64,000 nt of DNA. Source: Streptomyces sp. CB02056. Lineage in GTDB: Bacteria; Actinomycetota; Actinomycetes; Streptomycetales; Streptomycetaceae. Positions within the stretch are counted from its first letter, which is position 1, and each line of letters starts with the position of its first letter. The position numbers and the translations under genes were made by a program. Location: the NCBI RefSeq assembly GCF_001905545.1, contig NZ_LIPD01000016.1, positions 62,001 to 126,000 of the forward strand. Reading direction: 5' to 3'. Below the pieces are notes generated by a model. That model saw only the letters and a list, made by a program, of their open reading frames with translations. It was not told where the DNA came from and searched no databases. Below, one piece after another: positions 1-9,100 of this stretch.

Positions 1-228
1 GGAGACCACGCAGCAGCCGACCGTACGGCCGTCCTCGTCCACGGCGAGGCGGATCAGGAACGGCTCCTCGGCGTACGAGGAGACCTGGTCGATCCGGGCC
101 TGGTTGGTGCTGAACGGCTGGTCGCCCCACTGGCCGGTACGGCCCTGGGCGGTCAGCCAGGAGACGGCGCCGTCGAGCAGGGACAGGATGTCGGGGACGT
201 CCGCGGACCCCCCGTTGCGGATCTTCAT
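1..228 (-). CDS. GNAT-family N-acetyltransferase, 3' end outside window
   Basis: The first 76 codons of a minus-strand gene are present; the C-terminus lies beyond base 1. The N-terminus reads MKIRNGGSADVPDILSLLDG and then the typical early GNAT pattern: an alpha1 helix, a W-x-T-A-Q-G-R-T-G-Q-W-G segment, and beta strands with LIRLAVDEDGRTVGCCVV, which match the beta2-beta4 core of acetyl-CoA-dependent acetyltransferases. The acetyl-CoA binding motif itself is not inside the window, so substrate and activity cannot be judged. The ATG lies 46 bp from the divergent thpR start, so the two genes share a promoter region. Confidence 0.75.
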   Translation of the reverse strand, partial: MKIRNGGSADVPDILSLLDGAVSWLTAQGRTGQWGDQPFSTNQARIDQVSSYAEEPFLIRLAVDEDGRTVGCCVVS

Positions 229-274
229 GGAAGACCGTTCTACCCCAGACGGCCGGGCGCGGGAAGATTGATCC

Positions 275-862
275 ATGAGGTTGTTCGTGGCGGTGCTGCC
301 GACGACCGAGGCGCTGCAGGGGCTCGCGGACGCGGTCGCGCCGCTGCGGGAGCTGCCGGGGGCGGAGCGGCTGCGCTGGACCGGCGCCGAGGGCCGGCAC
401 CTGACCCTGGCCTTCCTGGGCGAGGTGGCCGCCGAGCGGCTGCCGGAGCTGGCGGCGGGCCTGGCCGCCGTCGCCGAGGTCAACCCGGTGCACCGGCTGC
501 GGATCGCGGGCGCGGGGCGGTTCGGCGACCGGGTGCTCTGGGCCGGGGTCGAGGGCCAGGCCTGGGCGCTGCGCCGGCTGGCCGAGGCCGTCACGGAGGC
601 CACCGCCGAGGTCACCGGGGCGACCGACGACTTCGCCTTCCACCCGCACCTCACCCTCGCCCGGGCGGGCTCCTCGCGCGGGCACCGGCGGGCCGTGCAG
701 CGGGTCGCGGCGGCCGAGCTGGACGGCCTGGTGGCGGCGCTGGCCGACTACCGGGGGCCGGAGTGGGAGGCCGCCGAGCTGCACCTGGTGCGCAGCGACC
801 CGGGCGGCGGCTCCGCGCGCTACGTGACGCTGCGCACCTGGGCGCTGGCCGACTGGGGCTGA
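275..862 (+). CDS. thpR: RNA 2',3'-cyclic phosphodiesterase (2H family)
   Basis: A 195-residue 2H phosphoesterase. These enzymes open 2',3'-cyclic phosphates on RNA ends; the family was first described as a 2'-5' RNA ligase. The protein starts MRLFVAVLP, a hallmark of the family, and has two H-x-T motifs: HLTLAFLGEV near residue 46 and HPHLTLARAG near residue 128. Together these give the paired catalytic His/Thr residues. Length fits the usual 180-200 residues. It stands alone, divergent from the GNAT gene and upstream of a tiny membrane peptide gene. The physiological substrate in actinomycetes is not established. Confidence 0.9.
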   Translation: MRLFVAVLPTTEALQGLADAVAPLRELPGAERLRWTGAEGRHLTLAFLGEVAAERLPELAAGLAAVAEVNPVHRLRIAGAGRFGDRVLWAGVEGQAWALRRLAEAVTEATAEVTGATDDFAFHPHLTLARAGSSRGHRRAVQRVAAAELDGLVAALADYRGPEWEAAELHLVRSDPGGGSARYVTLRTWALADWG

Positions 863-952
863 GGGCTGAGGGCTGAGCGCCGCGGGGGCGGGCCGTGGGG
901 GGCGGTGGGGCAGGGGCCCGGCGGAGTCCGGGGTGAGCCGGAGGTACGCTCG

Positions 953-1048
953 TTGACCGTGGATCCCAAGACTCGTATGCGCATCGTCTCCGGCACCCTG
1001 GTGCTGATGCTGGTCGTCGTGCTGATCAGCTCACTGGTCGGCCGCTGA
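953..1048 (+). CDS. Small single-pass membrane peptide, 31 aa
   Basis: A TTG start 8 nt after a clear GGAGG (940-944) opens a 31-residue frame: a basic N-terminus (VDPKTRMRIVSG) followed by one strongly hydrophobic helix (TLVLMLVVVLISSLVG) ending in Arg. The ribosome binding site, charge-then-helix layout and position beside serC support a real small membrane protein. A GTG at 959 in the same frame is an alternative start, but its spacing to GGAGG is less good. No function is recognised. Conservation beside serC in other Streptomyces would settle it. Confidence 0.55.
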   Translation: MTVDPKTRMRIVSGTLVLMLVVVLISSLVGR

Positions 1049-1136
1049 GGCCTGCCTGAGGCCCGTCCGAGGGCTGCCTGAGCCTGCCGGAGGCCCGTCC
1101 GGGCACAGACACGCCCCAGGACCCCGGGAACGGCGA

Positions 1137-1166
1137 GAGGGCCACCGCCCGTCGGCGGTGGCCCTC
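1137..1166. terminator. Rho-independent-like hairpin after serC
   Basis: A perfect 13-bp stem (left arm GAGGGCCACCGCC) with the 4-nt loop CGTC lies 23 bp beyond the serC stop codon and also downstream of the small plus-strand peptide gene. It probably ends transcripts from both directions. There is no long T-tract, as is usual at this GC content. Confidence 0.75.
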
Positions 1167-1189
1167 GGCCGTGTCCTCGGGGGACCGGG

Positions 1190-2317
1190 TCAGACCTGCG
1201 CGAGCTGCTCGACCACGTAGTCGACGCAGTGGGTGAGCGCCTCGACGTCCGCCGGGTCGATCGCCGGGAACATCGCGATGCGCAGCTGGTTGCGGCCCAG
1301 CTTGCGGTACGGCTCGGTGTCCACGATGCCGTTGGCACGCAGTGCCTTGGCGACCGCGGCGGCGTCCACCGACTCGTCGAAGTCGATGGTGCCGACCACC
1401 TGGGAGCGCTCGGCCGGGTTCGCCACGAAGGGGGTCGCGAACGGGGACTTCTCGGCCCAGGAGTACAGCCGGGACGAGGAGTCGGCGGTGCGGGCGACCG
1501 CCCAGTCCAGCCCGCCGTTGCCGTTCAGCCACTCCAGCTGGTCGGCCAGCAGGAAGAGGGTGGAGAGCGACGGGGTGTTGTACGTCTGGTCCTTCGACGA
1601 GTTGTCGATGGCCGTCGGCAGCGAGAAGAACGGCGGGATGTAGCGGCCGGAGGCGGCGATCTCGGCGGCGCGCTCCAGGGCGGCCGGGGAGAAGGTGGCC
1701 AGCCACAGGCCGCCCTCGGAGGCGAAGGACTTCTGCGGGGCGAAGTAGTAGACGTCCGTCTCGGTGATGTCCACCGGCAGGCCGCCGGCGCCCGAGGTGG
1801 CGTCCACCAGGACCAGCGAGCCCTCGTCGGCGCCGGCCGGGCGCGCGATCGGCATCGCGACGCCGGTCGAGGTCTCGTTGTGGGTGAGCCCGTAGACGTC
1901 CACGCCGGCCTCGGCGACCGGCAGCGGGTGGGTGCCCGGGGCGGTCTTGATCACGGTCGGCTCGCCGAGCCACGGCGCGGCCTTGACCGAGGAGGCGAAC
2001 TTCGAGGAGAACTCGCCGAAGTCCAGGTGCTGGGACTTCTCCCGCACCAGGCCGAAGGCGGCGATGTCCCAGAAGGCGGTGGAGCCGCCGTTGCCGAGGA
2101 CGACCTGGTAGCCGTCCGGCAGCGAGAACAGGCTGCTCACGCCCTCGCGCACGCGCTTGACCACGTTCTTGACCGGGGCCTGGCGGTGCGAGGTGCCGAG
2201 CAGGGAGGTCTGGGTGGCGGCGAGGGCACTCAGGGCCTCGGGGCGCACCTTGGACGGTCCGCAGCCGAAACGGCCGTCTGCGGGCTTGATGTCAGCGGGG
2301 ATCTGGATCTGAGCCAC
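1190..2317 (-). CDS. serC: Phosphoserine aminotransferase
   Basis: A 375-residue class V PLP aminotransferase of the actinobacterial SerC type. It converts 3-phosphohydroxypyruvate and glutamate to phosphoserine and 2-oxoglutarate in serine synthesis. The N-terminus (KPADGRFGCGPSKVRPEAL) is the family signature. VLVDATSGAGGLPVDI supplies the PLP ring-stacking Asp, and YYFAPQKSFASEGGLW near residue 195 contains the Lys expected to form the Schiff base. Full length for the family. Monocistronic: the perfect hairpin downstream and a gap to citrate synthase upstream isolate it. Confidence 0.95.
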   Translation of the reverse strand: MAQIQIPADIKPADGRFGCGPSKVRPEALSALAATQTSLLGTSHRQAPVKNVVKRVREGVSSLFSLPDGYQVVLGNGGSTAFWDIAAFGLVREKSQHLDFGEFSSKFASSVKAAPWLGEPTVIKTAPGTHPLPVAEAGVDVYGLTHNETSTGVAMPIARPAGADEGSLVLVDATSGAGGLPVDITETDVYYFAPQKSFASEGGLWLATFSPAALERAAEIAASGRYIPPFFSLPTAIDNSSKDQTYNTPSLSTLFLLADQLEWLNGNGGLDWAVARTADSSSRLYSWAEKSPFATPFVANPAERSQVVGTIDFDESVDAAAVAKALRANGIVDTEPYRKLGRNQLRIAMFPAIDPADVEALTHCVDYVVEQLAQV

Positions 2318-2492
2318 GCGCGCAGCCTACCGGCCGGGGGCCCGGCGGGGTACGGCCGTCCGCCCGCTGAGACCGCGGTCACGGCTGCTCGGGGAGCCGC
2401 CCGGAAACGTGCGGCAGCGGGCCCGGCCGGAGCCGGACCCGCTGCTCAGGGGCACTGACCGGACGCTCGTCCGGTATTCGCCGACCGGGGGG

Positions 2493-3593
2493 TCAGCGGG
2501 CGATGGCGTCCCAGCCCTCGATCTCCTCGGGGCGGCGCGGGCCGGGGCCGATGTAGCGCGCGGAGGGGCGCACGAGCCGGCCCGTGCGCTTCTGCTCCAG
2601 GATGTGCGCCGACCAGCCGGCCGTCCGGGCGCAGGTGAACATCGAGGTGAACATGTGCGCCGGGACCTCGGCGAAGTCCAGCATGATGGCGGCCCAGAAC
2701 TCGACGTTGGTGGCCAGCACGCGGTCGGGGCGGCGGTTGTGCAGCTCCTCCAGCGCGGCCTTCTCCAGCGCCTCGGCGACCTCGAAGCGCGGCGCGCCGA
2801 GCTCCTTGGCGGTGCGGCGCAGCACCCGGGCGCGCGGGTCCTCGGCGCGGTAGACGCGGTGGCCGAAGCCCATCAGCCGCTCGCCCTTGTCCAGGGCGTT
2901 CTTGACCCAGGCGGTGGCGTCGCCGGTGCGCTCGATCTCCTCGATCATGCCGAGCACGCGGGACGGCGCGCCGCCGTGCAGCGGGCCGGACATCGCGCCG
3001 ACCGCGCCGGAGAGCGCGGCCGCGACGTCGGCGCCGGTGGAGGCGATGACCCGGGCGGTGAAGGTGGAGGCGTTCATGCCGTGCTCGGCGGCGGAGGTCC
3101 AGTAGGCGTCGACGGCCTTGACGTGCTTCGGGTCCGGCTCGCCGCGCCAGCGGATCATGAACCGCTCGACGACCGTCTCGGCCTTGTCGATCTCGCTCTG
3201 CGGGACCATCGGCAGGCCCTGGCCGCGGGCCGACTGGGCGACGTAGGAGAGTGCCATCACGGCGGCCCGGGCGAGGTCGTCGCGGGCCTGCTCGGCGTCG
3301 ATGTCCAGCAGCGGCTTGAGGCCCCAGACCGGGGCGAGCATGGCGAGCGCCGACTGCACGTCGACCCGGATGTCGCCGGAGTGCACCGGGATCGGGAACG
3401 GCTCCGCGGCCGGCAGGCCGGGGTTGAACTTGCCGTCCACCAGCAGGCCCCAGACGTGGCCGAAGGAGACGCTGCCCACCAGGTCGTCGATGTCGACACC
3501 GCGGTACCGCAGGGCGCCGCCCTCACGGTCGGGTTCGGCGATCTCGCTCTCGAACGCGACGACTCCCTCAAGCCCGGGTACGAAATCGGACAT
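2493..3593 (-). CDS. Citrate synthase (type II-like, 366 aa)
   Basis: Condenses acetyl-CoA with oxaloacetate. The family core is clear: SAAEHGMNAS (His171), GPLHGG (His206, the catalytic His of the pig-heart enzyme position 274) and GFGHRVYR (His245). At the position of the third catalytic residue, usually the Asp of NVDF, this protein has Glu298 (NVEFW); this may be normal for the short actinobacterial citrate synthase 2 / 2-methylcitrate synthase-like group. Length 366 is shorter than the hexameric gltA product (~430). It is divergent from pdxH across a 345-bp region. Whether citrate or methylcitrate is the main product cannot be read from the sequence. Confidence 0.9.
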   Translation of the reverse strand: MSDFVPGLEGVVAFESEIAEPDREGGALRYRGVDIDDLVGSVSFGHVWGLLVDGKFNPGLPAAEPFPIPVHSGDIRVDVQSALAMLAPVWGLKPLLDIDAEQARDDLARAAVMALSYVAQSARGQGLPMVPQSEIDKAETVVERFMIRWRGEPDPKHVKAVDAYWTSAAEHGMNASTFTARVIASTGADVAAALSGAVGAMSGPLHGGAPSRVLGMIEEIERTGDATAWVKNALDKGERLMGFGHRVYRAEDPRARVLRRTAKELGAPRFEVAEALEKAALEELHNRRPDRVLATNVEFWAAIMLDFAEVPAHMFTSMFTCARTAGWSAHILEQKRTGRLVRPSARYIGPGPRRPEEIEGWDAIAR

Positions 3594-3938
3594 GCGACGG
3601 CTCCCTCAGTTCTGTGATCGGCGCCCCGCCGTGGTGGGGCGGCGCGCCAGTGACCGAATGGTGTTTGGCACTCGGTGCCAGGGTGACAGGCACGGGGTGC
3701 ATTGCGCCATACACCACCATGGTGATGTTTCCCGTCGACCCGTTTGACTTTCCCCGTCGGAGGGGCCGGCCGGGCCCGTGGCGCCCCCGGAAGCCCTGGA
3801 ATCCCCCGAATCAAACGTCCGGTTCCGGACAATTCCCCGCAGGGCGGGCGGCCGAGCGGTGGAGGGTCACCTGATCTCCCACCGGGGTTTGTCCGGAGGT
3901 AGCGGTGCCCGCTGCTTGTCGTACGGGATGATGTTGGC
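3594..3938. promoter_or_regulatory. Divergent citrate synthase / pdxH promoter region
   Basis: This 345-bp region separates two divergent genes and must hold both promoters. It includes a relatively AT-rich patch near 3700-3755 (ATACACCACCATGGTGATG, including the short palindrome CACCATGGTG) and a second near 3895-3935. No coding frame with a good ribosome binding site was seen. Confidence 0.5.
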
Positions 3939-4664
3939 GTGCAGACCCCGGATCGCGCCCAGTCGACGCCCCCGAGCCCCGCCAACCGGACCCTGGCCGA
4001 CGAGGCCCGCCCCCGGCCGGACCTCACCGTGATGCGCAAGCACTACAGCCACGAGGGCCTGGTCGAGGAGCAGCTCGCGCCCGAGCCGATCGGCCAGTTC
4101 ACCCGCTGGTTCCACGACGCCGACGACGCCGGGGTGGTGGAGCCCAACGCGATGGTGCTCTCCACCGCCGACGCCGAGGGGCGGCCCAGCTCGCGCACCG
4201 TCCTGCTCAAGGGCTACGACCTGCGCGGCTTCGTGTTCTTCACCAACTACGGCTCCCGCAAGGGCTCCGAGCTGGCCGCCAACCCGCATGCCGGGCTGCT
4301 GTTCCCGTGGATCGCGCTGGCCCGCCAGGTGATCGTCCAGGGCCGGGTGGAGAAGGTCGGCCGGGACGAGACCGCGGCCTACTTCCGCACCCGCCCGCAC
4401 GGCTCCCAGCTGGGCGCCTGGGCCAGCGAGCAGTCCAGCCCGGTCGGCGGCCGGGAGGTCCTCGAACAGCGGTACGCCGAGCTGGAGCGCCGCTACCCGG
4501 AGGGCGAGGGCGTGCCCGTCCCGCCGTTCTGGGGCGGGTACCGGGTGGTCCCGCGGAGCGTCGAGTTCTGGCAGGGCCGGGAGAACCGGCTGCACGACCG
4601 GCTCCGCTACGTCGTCGACCCGTCCAGCCCGACGGGGTGGCGGGTGGAGCGGCTCTGCCCGTGA
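3939..4664 (+). CDS. pdxH: Pyridoxamine/pyridoxine 5'-phosphate oxidase
   Basis: A 241-residue FMN enzyme that oxidises PNP or PMP to pyridoxal phosphate in vitamin B6 synthesis and salvage. The split-barrel core is intact: NAMVLSTADAEGRPSSRTVLLKGYD (FMN contacts), FFTNYGSRKGSELAANPHAGLLFPW, RQVIVQGRVEKV, and the C-terminal dimerisation/substrate region FWGGYRVVPRSVEFWQGRENRLHDR ending WRVERLCP, the classic RLxP tail. The GTG start gives a short disordered N-terminus (about 25 residues) before the fold, which is common in actinobacteria. Divergent from the citrate synthase gene. Confidence 0.95.
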   Translation: MQTPDRAQSTPPSPANRTLADEARPRPDLTVMRKHYSHEGLVEEQLAPEPIGQFTRWFHDADDAGVVEPNAMVLSTADAEGRPSSRTVLLKGYDLRGFVFFTNYGSRKGSELAANPHAGLLFPWIALARQVIVQGRVEKVGRDETAAYFRTRPHGSQLGAWASEQSSPVGGREVLEQRYAELERRYPEGEGVPVPPFWGGYRVVPRSVEFWQGRENRLHDRLRYVVDPSSPTGWRVERLCP

Positions 4665-4680
4665 TCCGTTCGGCCCACAG

Positions 4681-4705
4681 GCTCCGCGCGGCGCCCGCGC
4701 GGAGC
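4681..4705 (+). terminator. Hairpin terminator after pdxH
   Basis: A perfect 10-bp stem (GCTCCGCGCG / CGCGCGGAGC) with the loop GCGCC begins 16 bp after the pdxH stop and precedes the FxsC gene, marking the left edge of the accessory island. Confidence 0.7.
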
Positions 4706-4792
4706 TGATGGGGGCCGAACGGCCCCGCATCCCCCCAACTCGCCGGTACCGTGGGCGGGTCGGCAGGCCAGGGTGATGTGGTCGGGGGCGCG

Positions 4793-6154
4793 ATGGAACC
4801 GTTGTTCTTCTTCAGCTACGCCCGCCGGGACCAGCTGGCCGGCAGTACGTTCGTGGACCAGTTCTTCAGCGACCTCAAGGACGAGCTGGCCCGACTCGAA
4901 CCCGCCGTCGGCCCGGCCGGGCTCGGCTACCGGGACACCGAGCGGCTGCGGGTGGGCGACGACTGGGAACGGCAACTGTCCGACAACGTCGCCTCGTGCC
5001 GGACCCTGGTGGCGCTGTACTCCCCGGCGTACTTCGCGAGTCCGTACTGCGGCAAGGAGTGGACGGCCTTCGACGAAAGGATGTGCCGCCACCAGGAGTT
5101 GACCGGTCGCTCGGTGCCGGCGCTGATCCCGGTGCTCTGGGAGCCGCTGCCGGAGGGCCTGCCGTCCCGTGTGCTGCGGATCCAGTACGTCCAGCGCGAC
5201 ATGGGCGAGGCCTACGCGGCCGGTGGACTGCGGTCCCTGCTGCGGGCAGACCCGTACGGGCCGGAGTACCTGCGGATCGTCAGGAAGATCGCCGAGCGCG
5301 TGCGGGAGGCCGCTGGGCAGTTCCTCGGCGAGCTGCCGAAGCTCGAACTCGGCGCGGTCCAGGGCTGTTTCCCGCTCTCCGGTGAGCAGCCGTCCCCCGT
5401 CCGGCCGGGGATGGTCCGTTTGTTCGTGGCGGCCGGACGGGCGCGGGAAAGCGGCGGATCGTCACCGGACGGGACGGAGTCGGCGGCCCGGGTGCCCGGG
5501 GGCGGGTGGTACGGATCGCAGCCCTGGGACTGGGCGCCGTACCACCCGCCGAGTGTCCCCTCACTGGTGGTCGGGGCCCAACGGGCGATCACCCGGGCCG
5601 GTCATATCACCACACTGGACGAGATCGGCCCGGGCCTCGCGGTCGACCTGGACCGGGCCCGGGAGAACAATCAGGTCAGTGTGTTGCTCGTGGATCCGTG
5701 GGCGGCCAGGCAGGAGCCGTACCGGGAGGCGCTGCGCGAGTTCGACGACCAGAACCATCCGGTCACCGGGGTCCTGGTGCCGGCCGGCACCGGTGACCCG
5801 CCGGACGGGCCGGCCCGCGACCGGCTCTGGGGCGGGGTGCGCGCGGTGTTCCCGCGCAACTGGCTGCACCGCTCGGGGCCGGAACCACTCTTCCGGGTGA
5901 GAGTGACCCGGGAGCGTTTCGAGAGCGAGTTATTGCGCACCGTGACCGTTGCGCAGAACCGGTTGTTGGACGAGGTGGACGAGGGCGAGGACGGTGATCC
6001 GGAGGCCATCCGGGCCTCGTTCGGACTCGGCCCGGGGGCGCGAGCGCTCCCCGGGCTGGCGATCCCGGCCCGGCCGGCACCACGGGCGCATCCGGGCCCC
6101 GTTACCGCCACGCCGCCTGACGACGAGGCGCCGAGCCGAGGGGACTCAGCGTGA
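4793..6154 (+). CDS. fxsC: TIR-like protein FxsC of the FxSxx-COOH system (copy 1)
   Basis: A 453-residue protein. Residues 1-160 form a TIR-like domain: LFFFSYARRD (betaA), YRDTERLRVGDDWERQL, LVALYSPAYFASPYCGKEW. Glu89 in the KEW motif is where NAD-cleaving TIR proteins have their catalytic Glu. Residues ~205-390 match the FxsC C-terminal domain (VRLFVAAG, PWDWAPYHPP, AGHITTLDEIGPGLAVDLDRARENNQVSVLLVDPWA, VFPRNWLHR). A Pro-rich tail follows. ATG 4793 is preferred because MEPLFFFSY begins the fold directly. Codon 380 is TTA (5930-5932), so translation should need the bldA tRNA. The stop overlaps the fxsT start (GTGATG), showing co-translation. The family role in the RiPP system is unknown; NAD cleavage is inference only. 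Confidence 0.88.
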   Translation: MEPLFFFSYARRDQLAGSTFVDQFFSDLKDELARLEPAVGPAGLGYRDTERLRVGDDWERQLSDNVASCRTLVALYSPAYFASPYCGKEWTAFDERMCRHQELTGRSVPALIPVLWEPLPEGLPSRVLRIQYVQRDMGEAYAAGGLRSLLRADPYGPEYLRIVRKIAERVREAAGQFLGELPKLELGAVQGCFPLSGEQPSPVRPGMVRLFVAAGRARESGGSSPDGTESAARVPGGGWYGSQPWDWAPYHPPSVPSLVVGAQRAITRAGHITTLDEIGPGLAVDLDRARENNQVSVLLVDPWAARQEPYREALREFDDQNHPVTGVLVPAGTGDPPDGPARDRLWGGVRAVFPRNWLHRSGPEPLFRVRVTRERFESELLRTVTVAQNRLLDEVDEGEDGDPEAIRASFGLGPGARALPGLAIPARPAPRAHPGPVTATPPDDEAPSRGDSA

Positions 6155-9100
6155 TGCCGGCCGACCGGACCCCGCCGACAGCCGACGATGCCGCCGCTCC
6201 GTCGGCGACCGGCTCGATCGTGACCTTCTACTCCTTCAAGGGCGGCACCGGCCGGACCATGGCCTTGGCCAACCTGGGCTGGATCATGGCGAGTCAGGGA
6301 CTGCGGGTCCTGGTGGTGGACTGGGACCTCGAAGCCCCGGGCCTGCATCGCTACTACCACCCGTTGCTGATTGATCCCGAGCTCTCCGGCACACCCGGCC
6401 TGATCGACCTGTTGCGCGGCTACGTCGATCAGGCCCTGCCCCGCGCGGGTGAAGCGCCGGGGCTCGGACCGCGGGAGTGGCTCGCCGAGCCCGGACACCT
6501 GGACAGGTACCTCTGCGGCCTCGCCCTCGATCTGCCTGCCGGAGGCCGCCTCGACCTGATGCCTGCCGGACGGCAGGACAGCGCCTACTCGGCGGCCGTC
6601 ACCAGCTTCAACTGGCGCAGCTTCTACACCCGGAACGACATCCGAGGGGCGGAGTTCCTGACGGCCCTGCGTGAGCAGTGGACGAGCTCGTACGACTACG
6701 TACTGATCGACAGTCGGACCGGGGTCAGCGACACCTCCGGCATCTGCACCGTGCTGATGCCCGACACCGTGATCGACTGCTTCACCATGAGCGCCCAGAG
6801 CATCCGCGGCGGCGTCGACGCGGCCCACTCCATCGCCGACTCGGACGTGCGGGACATTCGGGTGTTCCCGGTGCCGATGCGGGTGGAGGAGGCCGAGCGG
6901 TCGGGCCTCGCCGCCGGACGGGACTTCGTCCGGGAGGCGTTCGCCCCCTACCTGGAACGCTGGCTCTCCGGCGAGCGGGCGGAGACGTACTGGCGCGATG
7001 TGGAGGTGCCCTACAAGCCCTTCTACGCCTACGAGGAGGTGCCGGCGACCGTCGCCGACCGGCCCCGCCAACATCGCAGCCTGCTCAGCGCGTACGAGAG
7101 GCTGGCCGCCTGGCTCACCGACGGGCGGGTGCGCGAGCTGAGACCCGTCCCGGACCGGGTCCGGCGCCGGCTCTACGCGGCCTACCTGCGGCCCGGGCGG
7201 ACCAGGTCCCGTCAGGTGTACGTGAGTTACGCACCGGGGGACCGTATGTGGGCCGAGTGGGCCGTTGCGGCGCTGACCGGGTTCGGCTACGTGGCCACGC
7301 TGCACAGCGCTGCGACCCCGACGGAGCCGTCCGGCGCCCTGCCGGAGGTCGACGGGCCCTTGGACGGGGACGGGCGGATGCTGGCACTGCTGTCGCCGGA
7401 GTACTTGGCACTGCCACGGGCGGGAGAGCTGTGGCGCCGCTCCGGAGAGGGGGAGGAGGGCGCGCTGGCGGCCGTGTCCGTGGCAGCCGTACCGCTCCCG
7501 GATCCCTTCGACAGCCGGGCGGTGGTCGAACTGGCCTCCTGCCAGGCCGAATCGGCGGAGTCCCGGTTGTTCGAACTGCTCGGGCCGCCGCCCGGCGCAG
7601 GCCGTTGGGTCGAGGCCGAGGAGTCGGCCGCGCCGTCGGTCCGTTTCCCTGGCAGTCGGCCGGTGGTGTGCTCGCTTCCTCAGCGTGACCCCGCTTTCAC
7701 CGGTCGCGCCGTGTTGCTTGACCGGTTGCGTGACGGATTCACCGGGAGGCCCGCCGGCACACCCGTCCAGGTGCTGTACGGGATGGGCGGGGTCGGCAAG
7801 TCGCAGACCGCGGTCGAGTACGCGCATCGCTTCGCTGCGGGGTACGACGTCGTCTGGTGGGTCCGGGCCGAGCAGCCCGCCGACATCCCGCAGCAGCTCG
7901 CCGACCTCGCCGAGGTGCTCGGACTGCCTGTGGACGGGGACGTTCAGCAGGCGGCCCGGGGCCTGCTGGACCACCTCGCCCACGCGCGTCCGCACGCGCG
8001 GTGGCTGCTGGTCTACGACAACGCCGAGGATCCGGACCAGCTGACGTCCTGGCTGCCCGCCGGTACGACGGACGGACACGTGCTGGTGACCTCCCGGAAC
8101 CGGCGCTGGGCCCGGCATCCGGGCCGTGTCGAGGTCGAGGTGTTCGACCGGGTGGAGAGCGTGCGACTGGTGGGGCGCTTCAACCCCGCGATCGACCCCC
8201 TGGACGCCGGCCGGATCGCCGAGCGGCTCGGCGACCTGCCGCTCGCTGTCGGCCAGGCGGCGCGGTGGCTCCAGGAGACGCCGATGCCGGTCGCCTCCTA
8301 CCTGCAACTGCTGGACGAGGAACTCACCGAGGTACTGGACCGACCGATCCCCGGTGGCGGCCAGGCCGCTGTCGCCGCCACGGCACGGATCGTCGGTACC
8401 GATCTGCGCCGGGTCAGTCCTCCGGCTGTGCGGCTGCTGGAACTCTGCGGCTTCCTCGGGCCGGACGCGATTCCGATCGAGCTGTTCTACAGCGGGCCGG
8501 CCATCAAGGCGATCGGCCCCCCGCAGGGGGAGGACGAGCGTCTGGCGATCGGGGACATCCTGCGGATCGTCGACCAGTACGGGATGGTCCGCTACGACGC
8601 GAGGGGCGGCGGGACACTCGGGGTGCACCGGATCGTCCAGGCCGTGCTGCGCGACCAGGTGGACCCGGCGGACCGGCCGTCCGTCCGTGCCGCCGTGCAC
8701 CGTGCGTTGGCACTGGTCGGGGCCGGCGACCCGGACCAGGCCGCGGACTGGCCGCGGTTCGCCATGCTGCTGCCGCACCTGGGCCCGTCCGGAGCGGTGG
8801 AGAGCGCCGACCCGGACGTGCGGCAATGGATCCGCGGGTCCGTTCGCTACCTGTGGCAGCGAGGGCTGCTGGAGGCCGCGCGGGACCTCGCGACGCGGGC
8901 GCTGGAACACTGGGACGAGGCGGGCCTGCCGACGTTGTTCCTGCGGGTCGAGCTGGCCAATGTGCGGCGGCTCCAGGGCGCCGCACAGGACGCGTACCGG
9001 ATCGACCGGGCAGTGTGGGAGCAACTGACGGCCCTGCTCGGCCCGGAACACCTGAAGACCATCGCGGCCGCCGGCGGTCTGGGTGGTGACCTTCGCCAAC

